64,000 nucleotides of DNA from contig NZ_CP089924.1 in NCBI RefSeq assembly GCF_021284765.1, positions 3,552,001-3,616,000 of the forward strand, read 5' to 3'. Position 1 is the first letter of the stretch. Each line of letters opens with the position of its first letter. Positions 53,655 through 62,907 of the stretch are shown one piece after another. Source of the DNA: Lysobacter sp. 5GHs7-4. GTDB taxonomy: Bacteria; Pseudomonadota; Gammaproteobacteria; Xanthomonadales; Xanthomonadaceae. A model generated the notes under the pieces. The model was not told the DNA's origin, did not search any database, and was given only the letters and a program-made list of their open reading frames with translations. The translations under genes were made by a program, and so were the position numbers.

Positions 53655-56633
53655 TTAGAAGTTCAACGAGACCGTCAGCTGCGCATGCCTGGGTTCCTGG
53701 AAGCTGGTACCCAAGCCGAACCGCTCCCCGGGCGTGCCGATGCTGTCCTGCGGCTCGAGATCTTGATCGACTGCCAGTTCACGCTGTTGATTGAAGAGGT
53801 TGTATAGCGCGAACTTAACTTTGAGGTCAGCACGCCCCATCTTGGCTTGGTAAGTCACGCTCGCGCTGAGGTCGTAGGTCCAATCGGTGCGTCCGTAACC
53901 ACCGCGCGGCGACAGTACGTACACCCGTTGAGACGAAATTCCTTTGCAGTTCTGCACGCAAATGTAGTAGCTGTGGAAGTCGGTCTCATCAAACGGATTT
54001 CCCGCACCGAAGCCGGTAATCGGCGAGCCCGACTTCACGTCGAGCGTCGCACCGAATAGCCAATGATCGCCGACGGCATAGGCGCCACGCAGCTTCAGCT
54101 GGTGTCGCCTATCGTTCGCCAGGTATCCAAACCCGTTGTAATTGACCCACGGATTGTCGAAATTCTCGGTGCGCCCACTATCGGCAAAATCCGTATCCGA
54201 GTTCACCGGCCCCTCTGCATTGCCTTCGTTCTTGGAATAGGTGTAAGACGCGTTGAACGCCCATTTCCCGTCCCAAGCGCGATCCAGTTGCAACTCCACA
54301 GCTTTGTAAGTACGACGCGGCTTCACCCAGCCTCTCTGTCCCAGGTAATTACCCAGGCTGTCGTACATCGCCCAGCCCTCGCGCGAGGTGTCGATATCGA
54401 TCCAGCCGTCATTGCTGCCGTCGCAATCGGTGTCGCCCCACACCGTATTGACCCTACCGGGGTTGCCCATGATCCAAACGCCATCAATCGGCCCGCAGCG
54501 CCCAGTCGCCGTGATGTTCATGTCATCGATCGCATCGTGCAACTTGCGATAGGTACCGGTGACGCCCCATGACCAATGGTCTCCGAGCATCTGTTGAAAG
54601 CCAAGAATGGCCTCATCCTGATAGACCGGCTCCATATCACGATTCACTTCGGCCTTTAGGTCCGGCACCGTACCGTCGCCCTGTGAGTTATCCACCGGCC
54701 CGATCTGACCACCCAAAATCGGAATATTCCCCGGACCCGCTCCATAGCCAAGGAATTCGTACCAAGTGCGCTCGTCGAGAAATCCGCCTGCCTGCTTGAT
54801 ATTGATGACATTGGCCACGGGCAGGAAGTAGCGGCCGACATTGCCGAACAGCTTGGTGGTGCCGTCGCCCTTCATATCCCATGAGAAGCCGAAGCGGGGG
54901 GCGAGCATGTCGTCGATCTTGATGTAGCTCCCTCCGTCGGCGCCTTTGTTGTCGAACGCCTCCAGGCGCACGCCGAGGTTCAACAGAAGGTTGGGGGTGA
55001 CGGACCAGTTGTCCTCGAGGTAGTAGGCTGTGTTAAGAGTTTCAAAGCTTCCATCCACTTCAAGTCGGCGCGTGCGGACCACCAGCCCGCTGGCCGGGAC
55101 CACTCCGCCGTTCAGCGATGTGCCTGGATTCCGGTAATACACGTCGTACCTGTAGCCACTGGGCCCGGGGTAGTAGCGCTGATAGTCGGAAGTGTTTTCC
55201 TCGCGATCCATGCCGAATCGCAGCCGATGATCCCCGATCTGCCACTCGAAATCCGCGCGCGCGGCTTTACGATTGTCAATCGCGTTCTCGATCAAAGAGC
55301 TGGATGTGCAGCCGCGATCTCCTTGCATATTGACGGGAACTCCCTGCGCCAGCGAGCGGTTCTCGAACACTCGATTGCAGGTGATGTCGTTGAGACTGCT
55401 CTGCGCGCGCTCGCGTTCATTCTCGCCGTAGAGCAGCTTCATCGAGAAGCTATCGCTCAGATAGCCTGAGTACGAAGCCGCCCAGTTGGTGCCGCCGCTG
55501 TCGTTGTATATCTGGTTCGTTCGATCTCCGCGGCTACGGGTCTCGAACACGTATTCGTAGACGTCTGTTGTGGTCCGGCTCTTGTCCGAAAACCCGAATA
55601 CTGACAACAAATGATCGTCGTTGATCTGCCAGTCCAGCTTCCCGCCCCAGAACGGATCGTCAGCCTTGCCCGTGTTGTAGAAGGTGCCCGCATCGTTAGT
55701 GTTGCGAGGCGTATAGTCGCGCGCCTCGTACATGCCGAAGAAGAACAAACGATCCTTGATCAGGGCACCGGAGGCAAACGCATTGAGCGTGGTGCGGCTG
55801 TAGTCGTCCTCGCTGGCGGCCAGGTAACGCTCGCCGTCGATCCCAAAACGGTTCTTGGACGAAGACTGCCAGGCTCGCGGCTCGAAGTTCAGCTCAACGC
55901 CTGCGCGGAACTCGTTGCCTCCCGAGCGCGTCACGGCGTTGATCACGCCGCCGGTGCTGCGACCGAACTCGACCGAGTAGCCGCCGGTCTTGACCTGGAA
56001 TTCCTTGTAGAAATTGAAAGGTACCGACGAGAACCCGACCCGGTTGTAGAAGTCGGTGACGTTGAGACCGTTGATGTAGACGGTGTTCTCCGCCACCGAC
56101 GAGCCGCCGAAAGACAGCCCCTGCCCGCCCAGGGAACCTTTGCCCTTGACCACGCCCGGGGCCAGCAGCGCCACCGACACCACGTCACGCTCGACCGGCA
56201 GCACGTCGATCTGCTCACGGGTGATATTGGTCGCGATCTCCGTCGAAGACACATCCACCGGACTGATCCCTCGCGTCCCCACCACCTGCACCGCGGCCAA
56301 ATCCGTCGCCGCCTGGGCGCCGACGTTGACGTTGGTGGTGGTGCCCAGCGAGACCGTGACCGGCGTCGGCTCGCTGGCCGCGCCGTCGCTCGTGGTCTGC
56401 AGCGTGTAGCGGCCCACCGGCAGGAACGGGAAGCGGTAGTTGCCCTGTTCGTCGGCCTTGATGGTGCGGGTGAAGCCGGTGTCCGGGCTGCGGATCGTGA
56501 CATCGGCGCCGGGCGTGGTGCGGCCGGCCAGCGAACCGTCGTTATTGGCCGCCGACGCGCTCATGGCCATCGTGCCGAAGCAAAGCCCCATCGCGATGCA
56601 GAGCGCGGTCTTCCTCATCGTTGTTGCGCGCAT
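53655..56633 (-). CDS. Oar-like TonB-dependent receptor with N-terminal Cna-B/carboxypeptidase-like domain
   Basis: A 992-residue outer-membrane receptor with signal peptide (to about residue 28), a carboxypeptidase-regulatory-like domain (GADVTIRSPDTGFTRTIKAD to TTSDGAA), a plug (VQVVGTRG to NAVTRSGGNEFRAG) and a long barrel ending in a terminal Phe (TVSLNF). GGAAAGGG precedes the ATG. Such receptors import large or peptide-like substrates. The barrel part looks less GC-rich than the N-terminal part: 31 of 60 bases in 54601-54660 against 42 of 60 in 56281-56340, counted by hand. It lies between transglutaminase-like and lysA genes on the same strand. Confidence 0.93.
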   Translation of the reverse strand: MRATTMRKTALCIAMGLCFGTMAMSASAANNDGSLAGRTTPGADVTIRSPDTGFTRTIKADEQGNYRFPFLPVGRYTLQTTSDGAASEPTPVTVSLGTTTNVNVGAQAATDLAAVQVVGTRGISPVDVSSTEIATNITREQIDVLPVERDVVSVALLAPGVVKGKGSLGGQGLSFGGSSVAENTVYINGLNVTDFYNRVGFSSVPFNFYKEFQVKTGGYSVEFGRSTGGVINAVTRSGGNEFRAGVELNFEPRAWQSSSKNRFGIDGERYLAASEDDYSRTTLNAFASGALIKDRLFFFGMYEARDYTPRNTNDAGTFYNTGKADDPFWGGKLDWQINDDHLLSVFGFSDKSRTTTDVYEYVFETRSRGDRTNQIYNDSGGTNWAASYSGYLSDSFSMKLLYGENERERAQSSLNDITCNRVFENRSLAQGVPVNMQGDRGCTSSSLIENAIDNRKAARADFEWQIGDHRLRFGMDREENTSDYQRYYPGPSGYRYDVYYRNPGTSLNGGVVPASGLVVRTRRLEVDGSFETLNTAYYLEDNWSVTPNLLLNLGVRLEAFDNKGADGGSYIKIDDMLAPRFGFSWDMKGDGTTKLFGNVGRYFLPVANVINIKQAGGFLDERTWYEFLGYGAGPGNIPILGGQIGPVDNSQGDGTVPDLKAEVNRDMEPVYQDEAILGFQQMLGDHWSWGVTGTYRKLHDAIDDMNITATGRCGPIDGVWIMGNPGRVNTVWGDTDCDGSNDGWIDIDTSREGWAMYDSLGNYLGQRGWVKPRRTYKAVELQLDRAWDGKWAFNASYTYSKNEGNAEGPVNSDTDFADSGRTENFDNPWVNYNGFGYLANDRRHQLKLRGAYAVGDHWLFGATLDVKSGSPITGFGAGNPFDETDFHSYYICVQNCKGISSQRVYVLSPRGGYGRTDWTYDLSASVTYQAKMGRADLKVKFALYNLFNQQRELAVDQDLEPQDSIGTPGERFGLGTSFQEPRHAQLTVSLNF

Positions 56634-56672
56634 GTTTCCCTTTCCCCTAGAGCATGGCCGAGTGAGCTGCCG

Positions 56673-58181
56673 CTACGGCTTGTCGCCGGACAGCGGCAGT
56701 ACCTGTGCGTTGAATCGGTAGTCCCACTGGTCGAAGTAGAGGTTGCCCCCTGCCCACTCCACTTCGCCGCGTTGCGAATCCACGGTTTCCGAACGGAAGT
56801 GCCGTTTGGCCGGGACCAGCTCGGTCCCGTAGTCGTCGTTGAACGCGATGCGGTAGGCATCGAGTCCGCCGAAATAGAACCACTCCACGCCCGGATCCTT
56901 GGCGCCCGCGAAGCGTCCGGTGGTCACGTCCATCGGCACCCAGCCGTAGGGCGCCAGGTACAGCCAGCCCCAGTCGTGCAGGTTGTCGTAGGCGCCGTCG
57001 GAATAAACCATGCCCGACTGCCAGCGCGCGGGGATGCCGTTCAAACGCAGCAAGGCCATCAGCAGCAGCGTCTGCTGGCCGCAATCGGCGTGGCCGGCGT
57101 GCAGCGCGTAATCGCTGATGTTGGACAGCGTGGAGTACTCGCGCGCGCCGGCCCAGGGGATGCGGTCGACGGCCGTAAAAAGTTTCTGCGCGATGCGTGC
57201 GGGGTTGGTCTCGTCGCCGACGACGTCGCGCGAGTAGCGGCGCAGGGCCTGCGTGTAGACGATGTGCGGCGCTCGCTCGCCCAGGTAGGGCGCCAGCTCC
57301 GGCCGCTCGCCCAGCGCCTGGACTTTCTCCGGATCGAGGCGGTGCACCTGGCCGTAGACGGTGAGTTCGTAGTCGATCGAGAACGTGGTCGGCTGGCCCG
57401 CCTTTGCGACCTGCTCCAGATAGACCGTACGCTGCAAGGTGGATTCGGGTGCGACCCGGTGCGCGGCGGGCGCACTGCGCAGGAGCACGAGATCTTCCTG
57501 CTGGCCGGGCCGCAGGCGCGGGTACGGGATCCACGCGCGCACGGTTTCGCCGCTGGGTACGGCGTCGGCATCGACCACGATGGACTGGGTCACGCGCACG
57601 CGGCGCGGGGCGACGCTGCTCTTGCCGGTGGCGCGCGCTTCGCGCAAGGCTTCGTCGTGATAGGCGTTGGCGCTTTCCATCGGGCCGCTGTTGGGCGTGC
57701 GCTGCGGACGACGGCGCGCGTCGGCCGCGGGATCGAGCAGGAACAGGTTGGACACGGCGCGCGTGAAGTAACGCGACTGGCCGTCGATATCCAGATGTTC
57801 GAGCACGTTGGCGCGCTTCCAGGCGGCGAAATCCTCGTCGCGCAAGTCCGGCACCAGTTCGGCGAGCTTGCTGCGGGCGTCGGCCTCGCTGAGCGGGAAG
57901 TCCAGACGGATGCGGCGCATGCGCTCGCGCTGGAACTCCAACGCCGCGCGCGCCTCTCCGCTCAGGGCCGGCTGCTTCAATGCGGCATCGATAGCATCCG
58001 CGGCTTCGCGAAAGCGTCCGGCGTCGATCAGCGCCACGATCGGGGCGGGACCGCGGTCGTAACCGGCCACGGCCGCAGCCGGCACAAACAACAAAGCAGC
58101 CAGGCACAACGCTGGCACAGCTCTGCGCGGGGCACGGGCCGCGGGCGTCGTCGAATCGAGCGCAAGCACCGAACGTTCCAC
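56673..58181 (-). CDS. Exported transglutaminase-like protein
   Basis: A 502-residue protein with a signal peptide (about 18-40, ending AAAVAG) and the transglutaminase-fold triad Cys367 in HADCGQQT, His402 in LHDWGW and Asp418 in VPMDVTTG. The first about 300 residues form an unassigned helical and beta-rich region. Bacterial members are usually proteases or peptide hydrolases, not crosslinkers. The start is GTG; no ATG precedes the signal. It is the first gene of the minus-strand arm, only about 35 bases from a predicted promoter, and ends 40 bases before the Oar-like receptor. Confidence 0.82.
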   Translation of the reverse strand: MERSVLALDSTTPAARAPRRAVPALCLAALLFVPAAAVAGYDRGPAPIVALIDAGRFREAADAIDAALKQPALSGEARAALEFQRERMRRIRLDFPLSEADARSKLAELVPDLRDEDFAAWKRANVLEHLDIDGQSRYFTRAVSNLFLLDPAADARRRPQRTPNSGPMESANAYHDEALREARATGKSSVAPRRVRVTQSIVVDADAVPSGETVRAWIPYPRLRPGQQEDLVLLRSAPAAHRVAPESTLQRTVYLEQVAKAGQPTTFSIDYELTVYGQVHRLDPEKVQALGERPELAPYLGERAPHIVYTQALRRYSRDVVGDETNPARIAQKLFTAVDRIPWAGAREYSTLSNISDYALHAGHADCGQQTLLLMALLRLNGIPARWQSGMVYSDGAYDNLHDWGWLYLAPYGWVPMDVTTGRFAGAKDPGVEWFYFGGLDAYRIAFNDDYGTELVPAKRHFRSETVDSQRGEVEWAGGNLYFDQWDYRFNAQVLPLSGDKP

Positions 58182-58215
58182 GTCGCAGCCGACCCTCTAA
58201 GGACCCAGTCACGGC

Positions 58216-58283
58216 TGTGTAACATGGCCGGACGGGCTGGTCAATAATTTATTCTTGACAAATTCCGTTTGTGAAGTATGTAT
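58216..58283. promoter_or_regulatory. Back-to-back promoters with an operator-like dyad
   Basis: On the plus strand a perfect TTGACA (58255-58260) is followed after 16-17 bases by TATGTAT (58277-58283). On the minus strand TTGACC (58244-58239) is followed after 17 bases by TACACA. Between them is the AT-rich AATAATTTATTC. The dyad ACAAA-TTCCG-TTTGT (58258-58272) overlaps the plus -35 box and spacer, a repressor position. The RpiR-type regulator encoded downstream is the natural candidate. Confidence 0.6.
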
Positions 58284-58330
58284 TCCCACTGAGCCGGTCG
58301 CGACGCGAGCGGCGCCCACGAGGGGACGCG

Positions 58331-59488
58331 ATGATCGAAACGGTCTGGCCTTATCTGGCGGTGGTGTTGCTGGCGGCCGGCCTGTTCCCGTCGCTGGAGC
58401 GGCGCTACCGCTGGCGCCTGTTCTCGGTGCTGCCGCCGATCGTGCTGACCTATCTGTTCGTCACCGCGCTGGCGGTGGGCGGCCTGTGGCGCGCCACGCC
58501 CGAGATCGCCAACGCGCAGCGTCAGCTCACCACGCAACTGCTGCCCGCCCTGCTGTTCCTGCTGATGGTCGGCTGCGACCTGCGCGCGATCCTCGCCCTG
58601 GGCCCGCGCATGCTGGCGGTGTTCGCCTGCGCGATGGCCAGCATCCTCGCCGCGATCGTGCTGGCCTACCTGATCTACCGCAACGCGCTGCCCGCCGACG
58701 GCTGGAAGATGCTGGCCGCGCTCAGCGCGACCTGGACCGGCGGTTCGGCCAACCTGGTCGCGGTGCAGCAATCGATCGGCCTGCCCGACGCGCTGTTGCC
58801 GCCGGTGCTGCTGGCCGACGCGCTGTGCTATTCGGTGTGGGTGGTGCTGTTGTTCTCGGCGGTACGCTTCGCGCCCGCGTTCAATCGCTGGACCCGCGCC
58901 GACGAACGCGCCCTGCCCGTCGCCGCTGCGCCGCAGGCCGGCGGCGAATCCAGCGCCGGCGGTGTGCTGCTGTGGCTGGGCGTCGCCCTGCTGGTCGGCA
59001 ACGGCGCGATGGCCTTGGCGGCCTGGCTGCCGGCGCAGGGCTTTCTCACCGTCACCGCCTGGACGGTGCTGATCGCGACCGTCGTTGGTTTGGTGCTGGC
59101 GCGCACGCCGCTGGCGGCTTCGCCGGTGCCGGCGCCGCTGGCCGGCGCCTTGCTGGCCTGCCTGGTCGCGGTGCTGGCATCGCAGAGCAACTTCGCCGGC
59201 ATGTCGGCCGCGCCGCTGTTCGTGCTGGTGGGCTTCACCGTGCTGGTGCTGCACGTGGGCCTGTTCGCGCTGGCCGCGCGGCTGTTCCGTTTCGATCTGT
59301 ACCTGTGCGGGATTTCCTCGCTGGCGCAGATCGGCGGCATGGCGACCGCGCCGGTGTTGGCGGCGACCTACTCGCGCGCGTTGGTGCCGGCGGCGGTGTT
59401 GTTGGCGATGCTGGGCCTGGTGCTGGGCACCGGCATCGGACTGTTCATGGCCGGCGTGCTGTCCGGCCTTTCGCCCACGGGAGTCTGA
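58331..59488 (+). CDS. DUF819 family membrane protein
   Basis: The 385-residue protein has about ten to eleven membrane segments and the DUF819 features PALLFLLMVGCDLRAILALG, ATWTGGSANLVAVQQ and ISSLAQIGGMATAPVLAA. The family has a transporter-like two-fold repeat; no substrate is established to my knowledge. The ATG at 58331 has GAGGGG upstream; an ORF extension from 58271 starts inside the promoter. First gene of the plus-strand arm, four bases before the NlpC/P60 gene, so it may import murein peptides. Confidence 0.85.
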   Translation: MIETVWPYLAVVLLAAGLFPSLERRYRWRLFSVLPPIVLTYLFVTALAVGGLWRATPEIANAQRQLTTQLLPALLFLLMVGCDLRAILALGPRMLAVFACAMASILAAIVLAYLIYRNALPADGWKMLAALSATWTGGSANLVAVQQSIGLPDALLPPVLLADALCYSVWVVLLFSAVRFAPAFNRWTRADERALPVAAAPQAGGESSAGGVLLWLGVALLVGNGAMALAAWLPAQGFLTVTAWTVLIATVVGLVLARTPLAASPVPAPLAGALLACLVAVLASQSNFAGMSAAPLFVLVGFTVLVLHVGLFALAARLFRFDLYLCGISSLAQIGGMATAPVLAATYSRALVPAAVLLAMLGLVLGTGIGLFMAGVLSGLSPTGV

Positions 59489-59492
59489 TCCG

Positions 59493-60896
59493 ATGCGCGC
59501 GCTCCACCTCCTGCTTACCGCGGCCGCCCTGCTCGCCGCGGCGTCGCAGCCGCTGGCGGCGGCGCCGCCCGCCGCGTTTCCCATCCCCGCCCATGGCGTG
59601 ATCGGCGTGGAGGAACGCCAATTGAATGCGGATTACTGGATCGACCGGCAGGCGCGCGCGGATCGCGTGGTGTTGAACGGCGCCGCGATCGCGGCGCAGA
59701 ACCTCAAGCTGCGCGAACTCGACCCCTCGGTGCACGATCTGGAAGCGCTGCCGAAGACGGCCACGCGCGAACAGGTCCGCGAGTGGATAGCCTCGGTGTC
59801 CGAACGTCCCGCCCAGGCGCTGTACGACGAGCGCGGCCAAGCCATCGCGGCCAGCGTGCTGGACGCCTTGCCGACCACGCTGGATCTGGACGCGATACCG
59901 GCGCAACAGCCGCTGCGCTACGGCCTGATCGTGCAGCGCGCCGACCTGCGCGCATTCCCGACCCGGCTGCGCGTGTTCAACTCGCCCGACGACCACGACA
60001 TCGACCGTTTCCAGGAGAGCGGCCTGTTTCCCGGCGACCCGGTCGTGATCGCGCACGAAAGCCGCGACCGTCAATGGTGGTTCGTGGTCAGCCCGGCCTA
60101 CACGGCGTGGGTCGAGAAACGCTACGTCGCCGAGGGCGACGCCGCGGCGGTGTTCGGCTACGGCCGGCGCACGCCGCAACTGATCGTCACCGGCGCCACC
60201 GCACGCACCGTGTACACGCCGGAACAACCGCGCCTGTCGCAGCTGCAGCTGGACATGGGCGTGCGCGTGCCCCTGCTGAGCGACTGGCCGGCGGACCGTC
60301 CGGTCAACGGCCAGCACCCCTACACCGCGAACGTGGTCGAACTGCCGATGCGCGGCGACGACGGCCGCCTGAGCTTCGCACCGGCGCTGTTGCCCAAGAC
60401 CCAGGACACCGCGCCGGCCTATCTGCCGCTGACCAAGGCCAACCTGCTGCGCCAGAGCTTCAAGTTCCTCGGCGAGCGCTACGGCTGGGGCCACTCCTAC
60501 AACGCGCGCGACTGCAGCGGCTTCGTGTCGGACGTGTACCGCAGCTTCGGCGTGCAACTGCCGCGCAACACGCGCGATCAGGCGGTGAGCCCGGCGCTGA
60601 ATCGCATCGCTTTTGGCGAACAGGACGACCGCGCGGCGCGCATGAAAGTAGTGCGCGAGCTGCAGGTCGGCGACCTGATCTACATCCCCGGCCACGTGAT
60701 GATGGTCATAGGCGAACGCGACGGCGAGCCCTACGTGATCCACGACACCCTGGGCATCAGCTACCGCGACGCCCAGGGCCGCATGACGCGCGCCCACCTC
60801 AACGCGGTCTCGGTGTCGCCGCTGACGCCGCTGCTGTTCGACGAGGCCCACAGCTACGTCGACCGCATCACCAACATCCAACGCATCCGCCCCTGA
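59493..60896 (+). CDS. NlpC/P60 family endopeptidase with SH3-like domains (YkfC type)
   Basis: The 467-residue protein has a signal-like N-terminus (to about 24), an N-terminal stabilising region and two SH3-like segments (about 140-300, including LIVQRADLRAFPTRLRVF), then an NlpC/P60 catalytic domain: Cys341 in ARDCSGFVSDVY, His401 in GHVMMVIG and His417 in VIHDT. YkfC-type enzymes cut the gamma-D-Glu-diamino-acid bond in murein peptides with a free N-terminal L-Ala. Order DUF819, NlpC/P60, epimerase resembles the Bacillus ykf logic. GGAG lies ahead of the ATG, and the DUF819 stop is four bases upstream. Confidence 0.9.
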   Translation: MRALHLLLTAAALLAAASQPLAAAPPAAFPIPAHGVIGVEERQLNADYWIDRQARADRVVLNGAAIAAQNLKLRELDPSVHDLEALPKTATREQVREWIASVSERPAQALYDERGQAIAASVLDALPTTLDLDAIPAQQPLRYGLIVQRADLRAFPTRLRVFNSPDDHDIDRFQESGLFPGDPVVIAHESRDRQWWFVVSPAYTAWVEKRYVAEGDAAAVFGYGRRTPQLIVTGATARTVYTPEQPRLSQLQLDMGVRVPLLSDWPADRPVNGQHPYTANVVELPMRGDDGRLSFAPALLPKTQDTAPAYLPLTKANLLRQSFKFLGERYGWGHSYNARDCSGFVSDVYRSFGVQLPRNTRDQAVSPALNRIAFGEQDDRAARMKVVRELQVGDLIYIPGHVMMVIGERDGEPYVIHDTLGISYRDAQGRMTRAHLNAVSVSPLTPLLFDEAHSYVDRITNIQRIRP

Positions 60897-60926
60897 GCGC
60901 CCTTCCCTTCTAGCCATCGGACCTCC

Positions 60927-62024
60927 ATGAAAATCACCGATATCCGGTTCGGCATGCTGCGCGTTCCGTTGAAGACGCCGTTCAAGACCGCGCTGCGCAC
61001 CGTCGACACGGTCGAGGACATCGTCGTGTCCGTGCACACCGACAGCGGCAACGTCGGCTACGGCGAGGCCGCGGCCACCGCGGTGATCACCGGCGACACC
61101 CACGGCTCCATCATCGAGGCGGTACGCAAGTTCATCGCCCCGCGCCTGATCGGCGAGGACATCGCCGACCTCAACCGCCTGACCCAGCTGGTGCAGGGCG
61201 CGCTGGAGAAGAACACCAGCGCCAAGGCCGCGGTCGAGATCGCCCTCTACGACCTGTGGGGGCAACTCTATGGCGCGCCGCTGTACAAGATGCTGGGCGG
61301 CGGCGACCCGGTCATCACCACCGACATCACCATCAGCGTGGACTACATCGACAAGATGGTGGCCGACTCGATGAGCGCGGTCGAACGCGGCTTCGAATCG
61401 CTGAAGATCAAGGTCGGCAAGGACATCGGCGTCGACATCGAACGGGTCAAGGCCATCTACGCCGCGGTCGAGGGCCGCGCCCTGCTGCGCCTGGACGCCA
61501 ATCAGGGCTGGACCGCCAAGCAGGCGGTGTACGCGATCCAGCAGCTGGAGGACGCCGGGGTGCGCCTGGAGCTGGTCGAGCAGCCGGTCAAGGCCCAGGA
61601 CCTGGACGGCATGAAGTACGTGACCGAGCGCGTGCATACTCCGATCATGGCCGACGAGAGCGTGTTCGGCCCCACCGAGGTCATCGATCTGATCCGCATG
61701 CGCGCCGCCGACATCATCAACATCAAACTGATGAAGACCGGCGGCATTTCCAACGCCATCCGCATCGCCGACATCGCCTCGCTGTACGGGGTCGAGTGCA
61801 TGATCGGCTGCATGATAGAGACCAGCATCAGCGTGGCCGCGGCCGTGCACGTGGCGGTGGCCAAGGCCAGCGTGATCACCAAGGTCGACCTGGACGGGCC
61901 GTCGCTGTGCGCGTTCGATCCGGTCGACGGCGGCGTCAACTTCAACGAGTCGGAGATCTCGATCACCGACGCGCCCGGCCTGGGGATCCGCGAGATCCGC
62001 GGCCTCGAACCCCTGCCCGGCTGA
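60927..62024 (+). CDS. Dipeptide (L-Ala-D/L-Glu) epimerase
   Basis: A 365-residue enolase-superfamily enzyme of the muconate-lactonising subgroup with general acid/base Lys160-Ile-Lys162, metal ligands Asp190 (RLDANQGW), Glu218 (VEQPV) and Asp243 (ADES), Lys267 in NIKLMKTGG and the Asp-x-Asp in VDLDGPSL. The last motif marks the L-Ala-D/L-Glu epimerase (YcjG/YkfB) class. It converts L-Ala-D-Glu to L-Ala-L-Glu in murein recycling. It lies right after the endopeptidase that would make this dipeptide. Other dipeptide specificities exist in this subgroup. Confidence 0.9.
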   Translation: MKITDIRFGMLRVPLKTPFKTALRTVDTVEDIVVSVHTDSGNVGYGEAAATAVITGDTHGSIIEAVRKFIAPRLIGEDIADLNRLTQLVQGALEKNTSAKAAVEIALYDLWGQLYGAPLYKMLGGGDPVITTDITISVDYIDKMVADSMSAVERGFESLKIKVGKDIGVDIERVKAIYAAVEGRALLRLDANQGWTAKQAVYAIQQLEDAGVRLELVEQPVKAQDLDGMKYVTERVHTPIMADESVFGPTEVIDLIRMRAADIINIKLMKTGGISNAIRIADIASLYGVECMIGCMIETSISVAAAVHVAVAKASVITKVDLDGPSLCAFDPVDGGVNFNESEISITDAPGLGIREIRGLEPLPG

Positions 62025-62043
62025 GCCCAGGACCGCCCCGCCC

Positions 62044-62895
62044 ATGTCGCCGTTGTTGAAAATCCGCGCCGAGCGCGACCGCATGTCGGCGATCGAGCGC
62101 CGCATCGCCGATTTCCTGCTCGACAACGCCCACCTGCTGCGCGACTACTCGTCGCAGCAGTTGGCCAATGCGCTGGGCATCAGCCAGTCCAGCGTGGTCA
62201 AGTTCAGCCAGAAGCTCGGTTTCAAGGGCTATCCCGACCTCAAGTACTCGATCGGCGAGGCGGTCGCGCGCGGCAACGGCAATGGCGAGGACCATGCGCC
62301 CACCGCGGCCGGCGCCGACGATCCGCACACCGCGCTGGCCGAAGACCTGTGGCATCTCAAGGCCCTGGCCGAAGCCGAAACGCGGCTGATCAATCCGGCC
62401 GACCGCATCGACGCGATCGCCGCCACCATCGAACGCGCGGGCAAGGTCTACATCATCGGCCTGGGCGAGGACGGCATTCCGGCGCGCGCGTTCGCGACGC
62501 GGCTGTCGATGCTGGGCATCGTCACCGTGCATTACGTCGATGCGATGCTGATGCAGGCCGGCATCTCCAGCGCCGCCGCCGGCGACGTGCTGCTGGTGTT
62601 CTCCGAGCACGGCCGGCAGCCGGCGCTGTGCCAGATCGGCCGACGTTTCCGCGAGCGCGTCGGCCAAGTCATCACCGTGACCCGCCACACGCCCAACCCG
62701 CTGCGCGCGCACGCCGACACCGCGCTGGTGGTGTCGGCGCACGACGAGCGCCGGCATATCGAGCCGTTGCTGTACCAGTCGGCGCTGCAGCACCTGCTGG
62801 ACCTGATCTTCGTACTGCTGTGCGACGCCAGCGACCACCGGCGCCGCCAGCTCGACCACAACCTCGAGCGCATGCAGGATCTGCTCGACAGCTGA
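62044..62895 (+). CDS. MurR/RpiR family regulator
   Basis: A 283-residue regulator with an N-terminal RpiR helix-turn-helix (about 1-75, including LANALGISQSSVVKFSQKLG) and a SIS sugar-phosphate-binding domain (about 120-250, KVYIIGLGEDGIPARAFATR). MurR-type members sense MurNAc-6-P and related compounds. It lies in the plus-strand arm, 20 bases after the epimerase gene, and probably binds the dyad at 58258-58272. A sugar-phosphate ligand is not proved by sequence. Confidence 0.88.
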   Translation: MSPLLKIRAERDRMSAIERRIADFLLDNAHLLRDYSSQQLANALGISQSSVVKFSQKLGFKGYPDLKYSIGEAVARGNGNGEDHAPTAAGADDPHTALAEDLWHLKALAEAETRLINPADRIDAIAATIERAGKVYIIGLGEDGIPARAFATRLSMLGIVTVHYVDAMLMQAGISSAAAGDVLLVFSEHGRQPALCQIGRRFRERVGQVITVTRHTPNPLRAHADTALVVSAHDERRHIEPLLYQSALQHLLDLIFVLLCDASDHRRRQLDHNLERMQDLLDS

Positions 62896-62907
62896 TTTCG
62901 AGGCCGC

